From Sphingomonadaceae bacterium (lineage in GTDB: Bacteria; Pseudomonadota; Alphaproteobacteria; Sphingomonadales; Sphingomonadaceae), in assembly GCA_013821585.1 (NCBI GenBank), contig JACDGO010000020.1, forward strand, positions 1 through 13,902: a DNA stretch of 13,902 nt, given 5' to 3'. The translations under genes and the position numbers were made by a program. Shown here one piece after another: positions 6,801-13,902 of the stretch (positions are counted from its first letter, which is position 1; each line of letters opens with the position of its first letter). The notes under the pieces were generated by a model, which had not been told where the DNA came from, made no database searches, and worked only from the letters and a program-made list of their open reading frames with translations.

Positions 6801-7493
6801 ATGGCTGACCTCAGACCCGCCGCCGAACTCGCCGCGGAAGCGAGCAGACGCTATCCGAACGACAGCGCCGAATATCGAGAAGCGCGCACTGTCTTGCTCG
6901 CCGAGGAGATCGAGCTTCGACGACATATCGGCCGCGTCGCCGCACAGCGCCGCGCCTTGCCGCCGGGCGGAGAGCCACGCGACTATGCGTTCCTCGACGA
7001 AAATGGAAAGACGGTCGGCCTCGCCGACATGTTCGGCGCCCACGACACGCTCGTCACCTATTTCTGGATGTATGGACCCGAACGCGTGAGGCCGTGCCCG
7101 ATGTGCACCTCGCTGCTGGGCTCGTTCGACATTCCGGCGCGCGACATCGTTCAGCGCATCGCGGTCGCTGTGATCGGCCGCTCGCCGGTTTCGCGCCAGC
7201 TCGCGTTCGCGCGCGAGCGCGGATGGCGGAATTTGAAATTCTACCAATGCGTTGGCGACGATTTTCCGAAGGACTATCGCGGCCTTGCGCCCGACGGCAG
7301 TGAGTGGCCCGCGCTGGACGTCTGGGTAAAAGACGGCGCAACGGTACGGCATTTTTGGGCCGGCGAATCGGGGGGCACGCAGGATCCCGGCCAAGATCCG
7401 CATGGCGCGCCCGACCCGACGCCGCTTTGGAATATCCTCGATCTCACGCCGGAAGGGCGCGGGGCCGACTGGTATCCCAAGCTGGAATATTAA
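6801..7493 (+). CDS. DUF899 thioredoxin-like protein
   Basis: This 230-residue protein matches the DUF899 (AAL, COG4312) family, predicted thioredoxin-fold proteins of unknown function. An N-terminal helical stretch (YREARTVLLAEEIELRRHI, about 25-43) leads into RRALPPGG, then a strand pair YAFLDENGKTVGLADMF. Next comes the thioredoxin-like core LVTYFWMYGPERVRPCPMC, with the CxxC pair C99 and C102. The C-terminal part has WRNLKFYQC and a late HFWAGE. A CxxC in this position suggests redox activity, but no substrate is known for the family. I chose ATG 6801; the frame is open to a TTG at 6738, but those extra residues do not resemble the family. The Shine-Dalgarno is weak. It lies 68 bases before rsh. 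Confidence 0.85.
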   Translation: MADLRPAAELAAEASRRYPNDSAEYREARTVLLAEEIELRRHIGRVAAQRRALPPGGEPRDYAFLDENGKTVGLADMFGAHDTLVTYFWMYGPERVRPCPMCTSLLGSFDIPARDIVQRIAVAVIGRSPVSRQLAFARERGWRNLKFYQCVGDDFPKDYRGLAPDGSEWPALDVWVKDGATVRHFWAGESGGTQDPGQDPHGAPDPTPLWNILDLTPEGRGADWYPKLEY

Positions 7494-7561
7494 AGCTGGG
7501 CTCCGTCGTCGCGTCAACGGGGTTGCGCACGCCGCGCCCCCTCGCCCACACTGCCCCGGCG

Positions 7562-9649
7562 ATGCTCAGGCAATATGAACTGGTCGAGCGGGTCAAATCC
7601 TATGACCCGGACGCCGACGAGGCGCTGCTCGACCGCGCCTATGTGTTCTCGATGCAGATGCACGGAAGCCAGAAACGCGCGTCGGGAGACCCTTATTTCA
7701 GTCACCCGATCGAGGTCGCGGGCATATTGACCGACCTCCACCTAGACGCCGAGACGATCGCGACCGCGATCCTCCACGACACGATCGAGGACACGCTGAC
7801 TACGCCCGAGGAAATCCTCGCGCGTTTCGGCCCCTCGGTCGCGCGGCTGGTCGACGGCGTCACCAAGCTGTCGAAGATCGAGGCGCAGACCGAGAACGAG
7901 CGCGCGGCGGAGAACCTGCGCAAATTCCTGCTCGCGACGTCGGACGACATTCGCGTGCTGCTCGTGAAGCTCGCCGACCGGCTGCACAATATGCGCACGC
8001 TCCACTTCATCCCCGATACGGCGAAGCGGCGGCGCATTGCCAAGGAGACGATGGACATCTACGCGCCGCTCGCCGAGCGGATCGGCATGTACGAGTTCAT
8101 GAACGAGATGCAGACGCTCGCTTTCCGCGAGCTCGAACCCGAAGCCTATGCGTCGGTGACCAAGCGGCTCGCGCAGCTCCACGAAGGCGGCGGAGACCAG
8201 ATCGCGCGGATCGGATCGGGGCTGAAGCAGGTGCTGAGCCGCAGCGGTATCGAGGCCGAGGTGCTGGGGCGCGAAAAACACCCCTATTCGATCTGGAAGA
8301 AGATGGCGGAGCGCCACATCAGCTTCGAGCAGCTTTCCGACGTGATGGCGTTCCGCGCGATCGTTCCCGACGCCGACGCCTGCTACGACGCATTGGGCGT
8401 CATCCATCGCAAGTGGCCGATGGTGCCGGGGCGGTTCAAGGATTACATCTCTACGCCCAAGCGCAACGGTTATCGCTCGCTCCATACGGCCGTCATCCAT
8501 TCCGAAAAGATGCGGATCGAGATCCAGCTTCGCAGCAGCGAGATGCACGCGGCGGCCGAATACGGCCTCGCCGCACACTGGACCTACAAGCAGGGCGGCA
8601 AGCGCCCCGACGTGCCGTCGCGCTGGATCAGCGATCTGATGGAAATCCTCGACAATGCCGAAACCGCGGACGAGCTGCTCGAGCACACGCGCATGGCAAT
8701 GTATCAGGACCGCATCTTCGCGTTCACGCCCAAGGGCGAGCTTTTCCAGCTTCCCAAGGGTGCGACGCCGGTCGATTTCGCCTATGCGGTGCATACCAGC
8801 CTCGGCAACGAGGCGGTCGGCGCGAAGGTCAACGGCCGCGTCGTGCCATTGCGCACGCAGATCGAGAACGGCGATCAGGTCCAGATTCTGAAGTCGAAAG
8901 CACAGGAGCCGCAGCCGGCTTGGCTGAACTTCGTCGTGACGGGAAAGGCGCGCGCGGCGATTCGCCGCTACGTCCGCAACAAGGAGCGCGGCGAGAGCGT
9001 CGCGCTCGGGCGCAAGATTTACGACGAAATCGTCCAGCGGTTGCCCGCTCCGCTCGGCAAGGGCGCGCAGGCGGCGGCGCTTGGGCGGCTGAAGCTCCCC
9101 GACGAAGCGTCGCTGATGGAAGCGATCGCGCGCAACACGCTGACCGACGCGCAGGTGATGGAGGCGCTGATGCCGGGGAGCGCGGGCGGCGACGTCGCCG
9201 CGCCGCCGCAACAGCGCGAGGCGATTTCGATCAAGGGGCTGACGCCGGGCGTCGCGTTCGATCTCGCCTTGTGCTGCCATCCCGTTCCGGGCGACCGCAT
9301 CGTCGGCTTGCGTCGCGAGGACGAGCCGATCGTCGTCCACGCGATCGACTGCTCGGTGCTGGCGTCGGGCGTCGACGCGGACTGGGTCGATCTCGCCTGG
9401 GGCGACGGATCGGACGGCGGCGCGGCGCAGCTCGTCGTAATCCTCAAGAACGAGCCCGGCGCGCTCGGCGCGATGGCGGGCATCTTCGGCAACCAGCGAG
9501 CGAACATCCTCAACCTGAAGCTCGAGGCGCGCGACGCGGGATTCCACACCTTTCGCGTCGATCTGGAGGTCCATGACGTCCACCATCTCATGCGAATCCT
9601 CGCCATGTTGAGAGCGGCCGACGCGGTGAGCCAGGCGGACCGGGCATGA
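7562..9649 (+). CDS. rsh: Bifunctional (p)ppGpp synthetase/hydrolase, RelA/SpoT family
   Basis: This 695-residue enzyme makes and degrades (p)ppGpp, the alarmone of the stringent response. The N-terminal HD hydrolase domain has YFSHPIEVAG (45-54, H48), the catalytic ILHDTIEDT (70-78, H72/D73) and LADRLHNMRTL (137-147). The intact HD motif argues for hydrolase activity. The synthetase domain follows from about 230 (GREKHPYSIWKKM), with the RFKD motif at 291-294 and STPKRNGYRSLHT. RxKD is the form in bifunctional enzymes, whereas monofunctional RelA has ExDD. A TGS domain is at 385-445, a conserved CCHPVPGD at 571-578, and an ACT domain at about 622-690. ATG 7562 gives the family-typical N-terminus MLRQYELVERV; the frame continues upstream without homology. 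Its TGA overlaps the kynA ATG. Most alphaproteobacteria have one long RSH, so this is probably the only one. Confidence 0.97.
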   Translation: MLRQYELVERVKSYDPDADEALLDRAYVFSMQMHGSQKRASGDPYFSHPIEVAGILTDLHLDAETIATAILHDTIEDTLTTPEEILARFGPSVARLVDGVTKLSKIEAQTENERAAENLRKFLLATSDDIRVLLVKLADRLHNMRTLHFIPDTAKRRRIAKETMDIYAPLAERIGMYEFMNEMQTLAFRELEPEAYASVTKRLAQLHEGGGDQIARIGSGLKQVLSRSGIEAEVLGREKHPYSIWKKMAERHISFEQLSDVMAFRAIVPDADACYDALGVIHRKWPMVPGRFKDYISTPKRNGYRSLHTAVIHSEKMRIEIQLRSSEMHAAAEYGLAAHWTYKQGGKRPDVPSRWISDLMEILDNAETADELLEHTRMAMYQDRIFAFTPKGELFQLPKGATPVDFAYAVHTSLGNEAVGAKVNGRVVPLRTQIENGDQVQILKSKAQEPQPAWLNFVVTGKARAAIRRYVRNKERGESVALGRKIYDEIVQRLPAPLGKGAQAAALGRLKLPDEASLMEAIARNTLTDAQVMEALMPGSAGGDVAAPPQQREAISIKGLTPGVAFDLALCCHPVPGDRIVGLRREDEPIVVHAIDCSVLASGVDADWVDLAWGDGSDGGAAQLVVILKNEPGALGAMAGIFGNQRANILNLKLEARDAGFHTFRVDLEVHDVHHLMRILAMLRAADAVSQADRA

Positions 9650-10440
9650 CCGCCGCGCCGATGACCTATGCGCGCTACCTCGCGCTCGACAACTTGCTGG
9701 CGGCGCAGCATCCGTTATCGGATCGCGACGACGAACTGTTGTTCATCGTGATCCACCAGACCAAGGAATTGTGGCTCAAGCAGATCATTGCCGAACTAAA
9801 GCTGGCGAAGCGCCAAGTCCGGGGCGGCGATGTCGTTCCCGCCTACAAGGGCCTCGCGCGCGTCAGCCGCATCCAGGCGGTGATGACGCTGAGTTGGGAC
9901 GTGCTCGCGACAATGACGCCGAGCGAATATACGCGCTTCCGCCATGTGCTCGGTCCGAGCTCGGGGTTCCAGTCGGACCAGTTCCGCACCGTCGAGTTCA
10001 TGCTTGGATTGAAGGACGGGTCGCATTTGCAGCATCAAGCCGATCGTCCCGAGGCCCAGGCGGCGTTGAAGACTGCGCTCGACGCGCCCTCGCTGTGGGA
10101 CGACGCGATCGCGGCGCTCGCGGCCGCCGGGTTCGAGGTGCCCGCTGACAAGCTCGACCGCGACTGGTCGGAGAAATACGCGCCCAACACGCAGGTCGAA
10201 GAGGGGTGGCTCGCGGTCTATCGCGATCCCGAACGCTGGTGGCCGCTTTATCAGCTCGCCGAAAAACTCGTCGACATCGACGACGCGATGGCGGCTTGGC
10301 GGCACAAGCATGTGCTGACCGTCAGCCGCATCATCGGCGGCAAGCGCGGCACGGGCGGGACGGCGGGCGTGCCTTATCTCGAATCGACGCTGTCAAAGCG
10401 CGCGTTTCCGGAATTGTGGACGCTCAGGACGCAATTGTGA
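9646..10440 (+). CDS. kynA: Tryptophan 2,3-dioxygenase
   Basis: This 264-residue haem enzyme opens the indole ring of L-tryptophan with O2 to give N-formylkynurenine, the first step of the kynurenine pathway. Family motifs are clear: LLFIVIHQTKELWLKQI (31-47), whose H37 matches the active-site histidine; SSGFQSDQFRTVEF (105-118), with R114 in the carboxylate-binding position; WRHKHVLTVSRIIG (218-231), whose H222 is the likely proximal haem ligand; and the substrate loop KRGTGGTAGVPYL (233-245). Length is normal for the bacterial tetrameric enzyme. ATG 9646 overlaps the rsh stop (ATGA), with AGGCGGA 6 bases upstream; an in-frame ATG at 9661 is an alternative. Its own stop overlaps the GTG of the next gene, a PLP enzyme suited to act later in the same pathway. 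Confidence 0.96.
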   Translation: MTAAPMTYARYLALDNLLAAQHPLSDRDDELLFIVIHQTKELWLKQIIAELKLAKRQVRGGDVVPAYKGLARVSRIQAVMTLSWDVLATMTPSEYTRFRHVLGPSSGFQSDQFRTVEFMLGLKDGSHLQHQADRPEAQAALKTALDAPSLWDDAIAALAAAGFEVPADKLDRDWSEKYAPNTQVEEGWLAVYRDPERWWPLYQLAEKLVDIDDAMAAWRHKHVLTVSRIIGGKRGTGGTAGVPYLESTLSKRAFPELWTLRTQL

Positions 10441-11552
10441 GCTGGAAGCGGCTGTTCTCGAAGTCGCTCGCGCCCGGCCGATTGCACTTCGCAGCGCACA
10501 GCCATCATTTGTGGCCCGACGCGAGCTTCGCCGGGCAGGTCGAGGCATGGGAGGACGCCGCGCGGCTCGCCGACGGCAAATGGGACCGGGTGATGGGCGA
10601 AGTGTGGCTCGAGGCGCAAGCTCATGCGGCCGCCGAATTGAAGCTGCCCGACCCATCGACGATCGTCTTCGCGCCGAACACGCACGCGCTGCTGATCCGC
10701 ATCGCTTCGGCGATCGAGCGAAGGCCGGTCCGGATTCTCGCCGGGGAGGGAGAGTTTCACTCGTTCCGGCGACAGGCGTCGCGCTGGGAGGAAGCGGGAT
10801 TGGCGACGGTGACGCGCGCGGACGATCCCGCAGGTGCGGAGGGCGTGTTTGACTTGATCTGGGTCAGCCAGGTCCGCTTCGGCGACGGTGGCGTGCTCGG
10901 CAGTATCGACGCACTAGCGCGACTTGCGCGGCCGGAGGGACCTCTGGTCGTCGTCGATGGCTATCACGCATTCATGGCGGTCTCGACAGATCTTTCCACA
11001 GTCGCCGACCGCATCTTCTACGTCGCGGGGGGATATAAATACGCGATGGCGGGGGAGGGGGTCGCGTTCGCGCATTGCCCGCCCGGCTGTGCGCAACGGC
11101 CCGTCGTCACTGGCTGGTATGCCGAGTTCGACGACCTGAGCCTGCCTCCCGGCGCGGTCGGCTATGCGAAGGACGCGCGGCGGCTGCTCGGCGCGACCTT
11201 CGACCCGTCCGGACTCTATCGCTTCAACGCGGTGCGGCGGATGCTCGACGGCGAGGGGCTGACGACGATGGCGATCTCGGAGCATGTCGCGCGGCTTCAA
11301 CGGCGCGCGCTCGAGCTGCTGGAGAAAACGCCGATCGGCGCGATGGCCTTGCTCAATCCGCTCGGCGATCGCGCACACGCGCGTTTCCTTGCCTTCCGTT
11401 CGTCACATGCGCCGACTATCCATGCCGCGCTCGCGGCGCGCGGTGTCGTCACCGATGTGCGCGGCGACGTGCTGCGGATCGGCTTTGGTCTGTATCACGA
11501 CGCGGCGGACGTTGACCGGCTGGCGGCGATCGCCGGCGATCTGGGAGGATGA
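10437..11552 (+). CDS. Kynureninase-like PLP enzyme (aminotransferase class V fold)
   Basis: This 371-residue protein has the class V aminotransferase fold. VVVDGYHAFMA (171-181) holds the aspartate (D174) that pairs with the PLP ring nitrogen. AGGYKYAMAGEG (197-208) holds the Schiff-base lysine K201. FAPNTHALL (78-86) is the likely phosphate loop. Kynureninase-specific echoes are TGWYAEFDDL (225-234), the RRLLGATF stretch (248-255), and the C-terminal DVLRIGFGLYHDAADVDRL (344-362), which matches the kynureninase LRxGFxxLY...DV pattern. Kynureninase would split kynurenine into anthranilate and alanine. The N-terminus lacks the usual LDGNSLG-like motif, having LHFAAHSHHLWPD instead, and it is about 40 residues shorter than typical KynU. 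The GTG start overlaps the kynA stop (GTGA), with AGGA 7 bases upstream. The role is inferred from kynA coupling plus these motifs; another PLP lyase or aminotransferase remains possible. Confidence 0.68.
   Translation: MSWKRLFSKSLAPGRLHFAAHSHHLWPDASFAGQVEAWEDAARLADGKWDRVMGEVWLEAQAHAAAELKLPDPSTIVFAPNTHALLIRIASAIERRPVRILAGEGEFHSFRRQASRWEEAGLATVTRADDPAGAEGVFDLIWVSQVRFGDGGVLGSIDALARLARPEGPLVVVDGYHAFMAVSTDLSTVADRIFYVAGGYKYAMAGEGVAFAHCPPGCAQRPVVTGWYAEFDDLSLPPGAVGYAKDARRLLGATFDPSGLYRFNAVRRMLDGEGLTTMAISEHVARLQRRALELLEKTPIGAMALLNPLGDRAHARFLAFRSSHAPTIHAALAARGVVTDVRGDVLRIGFGLYHDAADVDRLAAIAGDLGG
11543..11548 (+). promoter_or_regulatory. Strong Shine-Dalgarno deciding the phoD start
   Basis: GGGAGG lies 8 bases before ATG 11557 and inside the last codons of the kynureninase-like gene. 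It selects 11557 from a frame that is open for 91 codons further upstream. Confidence 0.7.
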
Positions 11553-11556
11553 TTTC

Positions 11557-13173
11557 ATGATCCGTATCGACCGCCGTCAGCTGATCGCCACCGCAGCGTT
11601 TGGGACTGGCGGCCTGCTCCTGCCCGGCGGGCGTCTCGTCGCGCAAATGCTCTCCGCCGCGCGCGGCTTCACCCAAGGCGTCGCGAGCGGCGAACCCGAT
11701 TCCGACTCGATCCTTCTCTGGACGCGCTTCGTAGGCGACGGCGACAGCGCGCACGTCCGCGCCGAAATTTCGGAGACAGCCGACTTCGCGCGCGTCGTCG
11801 CGGCCGACCAGATGATCACAGGCCCGTGGCGCGACTGGACCGCCAAGATCACGCTTGCCGGGCTTCAGCCGGGACGGCGCTATTTCTATCGTTTCGCCGG
11901 GCCGGGCGGCGCGATGTCGCCGGTCGGGCGGACCAAGACGCTGCCGGTGGGGCGGACGACGACGTTCAACATCGGGATATTCTCGTGTTCGAACCTGCCC
12001 TTCGGCTATTTCAACGCCTATGCGCACGCCGCCGCGCGCGACGATCTCGACGTCGTCTATCATCTGGGCGACTATTTTTATGAGTATAGGAAGGGCAGCT
12101 ACCCGAGCGTTGCCGAGGGCGTGCGCGTCGCCGAACTCCAGCCCGAGAGCGAGCTCATCCATCTCGCCGATTATCGCCTGCGCTATGCGAGCTACCGCAG
12201 CGATCCCGACCTTGTCGCGTTTCACGCCGCGCATCCGATGATCGCTTCGATCGACGATCACGAATCGGCGAACGACAGCTGGGAAGGCGGCGCTGAGAAC
12301 CATCAGCCCGACAAGGAGGGCGACTGGAACGCGCGCAAGGCCGCCGCGGTCCAGGCCTATCGCGAGTGGATGCCGGTCGACGACGAACCGTGGAAGACCT
12401 ACCAGGCCGGCGGCCTCGCGACGCTGTTCAAGACCGACACACGCCTGATCGCGCGCAGCAAGCAGCGCGAGATCGGCCCGTCGATCGCGAGCGGCGCGGC
12501 GGCGTTCAAGGCGGGGGCTTGGATCGATCCCGCCGAGACGATGCTCGGGACGACTCAGGAAAACTGGCTGGCGCATGCGATGAAGGCGTCCGCGCGCGCC
12601 CACGCGACCTGGCAGGTCGTCGGGATGGGAACGATCATGGGCTATGCCTACACGCCCGAGGCGGCGCGGGGCTGGCTCGCGTCCGACGCTCCGGCGCGCA
12701 ACCGCCGCTACGTCGACGACGGCATCGCCGCCGCCAAGGCCGGCCTGCCCAACAATTTCGACAATTGGGGCGGCTACCCGGCGGCGCGCGCGCGCTTCCT
12801 GCACATGGCGCAGGCGGCGGGCGGGAGCACGATCCTCATCTCGGGAGACAGCCACAACGGTTGGGCGTTCGAGCTGCCGGGCCGGGGCGCTCCGGCCGCG
12901 GTCGAATTCGCGGGACATAGCGTGACCTCGCCCGGCTACGAATCGGCGCTCGTCGCCGACCCGCGCATCGTGGCCGCAGGTGTCGCGGCCGCGAGTCCCG
13001 AGCTCAAATGGTGCGACACGTCGCGGCGCGGTTATATGCGCCTCACCTTGACTCCCGCCGCCGCGACGAACGAATGGGTGTTCATGGAGACGATCAAGGC
13101 GCGCTCGACCGCGACGCAGCCCTCGCACCGCATGCGTGTGCGGCCCGGCCGCGCGAAGCTGGAGACGGTTTGA
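11557..13173 (+). CDS. phoD: PhoD-family alkaline phosphatase/phosphodiesterase
   Basis: This 538-residue protein belongs to the PhoD family, exported metal-dependent (Fe/Ca) phosphatases and phosphodiesterases that release phosphate from organic esters. The N-terminus MIRIDRRQLIATAAFGTGGLLL has a twin arginine (R6-R7) and hydrophobic core, a Tat-like signal as is usual for the family, though the motif is not the perfect consensus. An N-terminal beta domain follows (FTQGVASGEPDSDSILLWTR, 38-57). The metallophosphatase domain has FSCSNLPFGYFNAY (142-155, C144), YHLGDYFYEY (168-177), SIDDHESAND (231-240) and LISGDSHNGWAFEL (427-440). These carry the expected cysteine, aspartate, tyrosine and histidine metal ligands. 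It starts 4 bases after the preceding stop. The stop overlaps the TTG of a sigma factor, an unusual neighbour that may control or be co-expressed with it. The exact substrate is unknown. Confidence 0.93.
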   Translation: MIRIDRRQLIATAAFGTGGLLLPGGRLVAQMLSAARGFTQGVASGEPDSDSILLWTRFVGDGDSAHVRAEISETADFARVVAADQMITGPWRDWTAKITLAGLQPGRRYFYRFAGPGGAMSPVGRTKTLPVGRTTTFNIGIFSCSNLPFGYFNAYAHAAARDDLDVVYHLGDYFYEYRKGSYPSVAEGVRVAELQPESELIHLADYRLRYASYRSDPDLVAFHAAHPMIASIDDHESANDSWEGGAENHQPDKEGDWNARKAAAVQAYREWMPVDDEPWKTYQAGGLATLFKTDTRLIARSKQREIGPSIASGAAAFKAGAWIDPAETMLGTTQENWLAHAMKASARAHATWQVVGMGTIMGYAYTPEAARGWLASDAPARNRRYVDDGIAAAKAGLPNNFDNWGGYPAARARFLHMAQAAGGSTILISGDSHNGWAFELPGRGAPAAVEFAGHSVTSPGYESALVADPRIVAAGVAAASPELKWCDTSRRGYMRLTLTPAAATNEWVFMETIKARSTATQPSHRMRVRPGRAKLETV

Positions 13174-13730
13174 CCGAGCCGCCCGCCTCGCTCGAGCGCG
13201 CGGCGCTCGTCGCGGCGCTGAGGCGCGTCGGGCAGGGCGACCGCGCCGCGCTTCAGGAGGTCTATCGCCGCACCTCGTCGAAACTATACGGCGTCTGCCT
13301 GCGTATCTTTCCCGATCGCGATGACGCGGAGGATGCGTTGCAGGACGCCTACATCAATGTCTGGCAGAAGGCGGCGCAGTTCGATCCCGCGCGCGCGAGC
13401 CCGATCACCTGGCTCGTCGCGCTGACGCGCAACAAGGCGATAGACCGGTTGCGCGCGTCGGGCCGGCGTATCGCCGCGCCGATCGAGGCGGCGGGCGAAA
13501 TCGCCGACGACCGGCCCGATGCCGAGGCTTGCCTGATCGAGGCGGAAGCCGACGAACGCATCCTCGCCTGCATCCAGATGCTCGATAAGAGCGACGCGAC
13601 GCTGATCCGCACCGCCTTTTTCGAGGGCTCGACCTATGCCGACATCGCCGAGCGCGCCTCGATGCCGCTCGGCACCGTCAAGAGCCGCATCCGCCGCGCG
13701 CTGCTCAAATTGAGGAGCTGTCTCGCGTGA
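13170..13730 (+). CDS. ECF-type RNA polymerase sigma factor, SigK-like
   Basis: This 186-residue protein is a group 4 (extracytoplasmic function) sigma factor. Region 2 spans about 25-97, with the core-binding and -10 recognition pattern DAEDALQDAYINVWQKA (52-68) and ITWLVALTRNKAIDRLR (79-95). Region 4 spans about 125-182, with the helix-turn-helix TYADIAERASMPLGTVKSRI (155-174). There is no region 1 or 3. The start is probably TTG 13170, which overlaps the phoD TGA (TTGA) and has GGAGA 5 bases upstream; there is no nearby ATG or GTG in frame before the conserved region, and the frame upstream only mirrors phoD. The stop overlaps an RskA-like anti-sigma gene, the common SigK-RskA layout. Its activating signal and target genes are not visible; phoD may be one. 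Confidence 0.92.
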   Translation: MTEPPASLERAALVAALRRVGQGDRAALQEVYRRTSSKLYGVCLRIFPDRDDAEDALQDAYINVWQKAAQFDPARASPITWLVALTRNKAIDRLRASGRRIAAPIEAAGEIADDRPDAEACLIEAEADERILACIQMLDKSDATLIRTAFFEGSTYADIAERASMPLGTVKSRIRRALLKLRSCLA

Positions 13731-13902
13731 ACGACGACGACGACCTGCTCGCCGCCGAGTTCGCGCTGGGGCTGCTTGGCGACGGCGACGCCGTTGCGGT
13801 GCAGGAGCGCGCGCGCGCCGACGCGGTGCTCTCGCTGCGTATCGCTTGGTGGCGCGACCAGTTCGCGCCGCTGGTGCGCGAGGCGACGGCCGATCCGAAG
13901 AC
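13727..13902 (+). CDS. RskA-like anti-sigma factor (3' partial)
   Basis: The first 58 residues of a protein that runs off the window. It begins MNDDDDLLAAEFALGLLGDGDAV and continues with VLSLRIAWWRDQFAPL. This LAAEFxLGLL ... W...FAPL pattern is typical of the N-terminal sigma-binding domain of RskA-type anti-sigma factors, in which a single membrane helix and an outer domain follow. No zinc-binding HxxxCxxC motif is visible, so it is not a ZAS-type anti-sigma factor in this part. The GTG start overlaps the sigma-factor TGA (GTGA), with a strong GAGGAG at 13712-13717, 9 bases upstream. Position next to the sigma gene makes the pair likely partners. The membrane and sensor parts cannot be seen. 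Confidence 0.82.
   Translation, partial: MNDDDDLLAAEFALGLLGDGDAVAVQERARADAVLSLRIAWWRDQFAPLVREATADPK

Noticed and set aside
7523..7552. TTGCGC-18-CACACT as a promoter for rsh
   Set aside because: The -10 matches only three of six consensus bases, and transcription would start about 3 bases before the ATG; too weak to annotate.
7742..9586. 614-codon minus-strand open frame opposite rsh
   Set aside because: Antisense shadow of a highly conserved gene; low-complexity composition and no recognisable motif or ribosome binding site.
11449..13128. 559-codon minus-strand open frame opposite phoD
   Set aside because: Same antisense GC effect; the plus strand carries clear PhoD motifs over the same bases.
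1..13902. Search for a mobile element, CRISPR array, tRNA or defence system
   Set aside because: No transposase, integrase, direct-repeat array, tRNA-like cloverleaf or nuclease/helicase cassette was seen; all sizeable frames are accounted for by housekeeping or metabolic genes.

Overview
The window looks like chromosomal DNA from an alphaproteobacterium of the order Sphingomonadales. The base composition is GC-rich. A PEPxxWA-type C-terminal sorting signal (typical of sphingomonads), a bipartite hairpin repeat of a kind I remember from sphingomonad genomes, and the protein sequences of L15, SecY, Adk and the RelA/SpoT homologue all agree with this. No phage, IS element, CRISPR array, tRNA or rRNA gene is visible. 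Genes are packed tightly. The largest gene-free stretch is about 200 bases (6604-6800).

Region 1 (1-3427) is the distal end of the spc ribosomal-protein operon: rpsE (5' end cut by the window edge), rpmD, rplO, secY and adk. A two-hairpin repeat lies between rpmD and rplO. A good sigma-70-like promoter precedes secY. adk starts inside the secY stop codon (GTGA overlap).

Region 2 (3428-5895) departs from the classical order. Instead of rpsM-rpsK-rpoA-rplQ, adk is followed by a membrane acyltransferase of the OafA/YrhL family and an NADP-type glutamate dehydrogenase (gdhA), both on the + strand.

Region 3 (5896-6800) holds one minus-strand gene for a small secreted PEPxxWA-CTERM protein, convergent with gdhA and divergent from the next gene. 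The protein has a single cysteine and sequence signatures reminiscent of Cys-Gln thioester domains. The divergent intergenic region carries stacked palindromes. One of them, CAAGCGCTTG, also lies inside the secY promoter spacer.

Region 4 (6801-11552) holds a DUF899 thioredoxin-like protein, a bifunctional-type RelA/SpoT homologue (rsh), tryptophan 2,3-dioxygenase (kynA) and a divergent kynureninase-like PLP enzyme. rsh, kynA and the PLP gene overlap by 4 bases at each junction. The pair kynA plus kynureninase would take tryptophan towards anthranilate and alanine. The formamidase for the intermediate step is not in the window.

Region 5 (11557-13902) holds a PhoD-type alkaline phosphatase/phosphodiesterase, then an ECF sigma factor (TTG start, TTGA overlap) and the start of its RskA-like anti-sigma factor (GTGA overlap), which runs off the window. 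The block from rsh to the anti-sigma factor has no gap larger than 4 bases, so it may be transcribed in part as one unit. I see no convincing complete new defence or mobile system. The best leads are the putative thioester PEP-CTERM protein, the atypical kynureninase, and the repeated palindrome.
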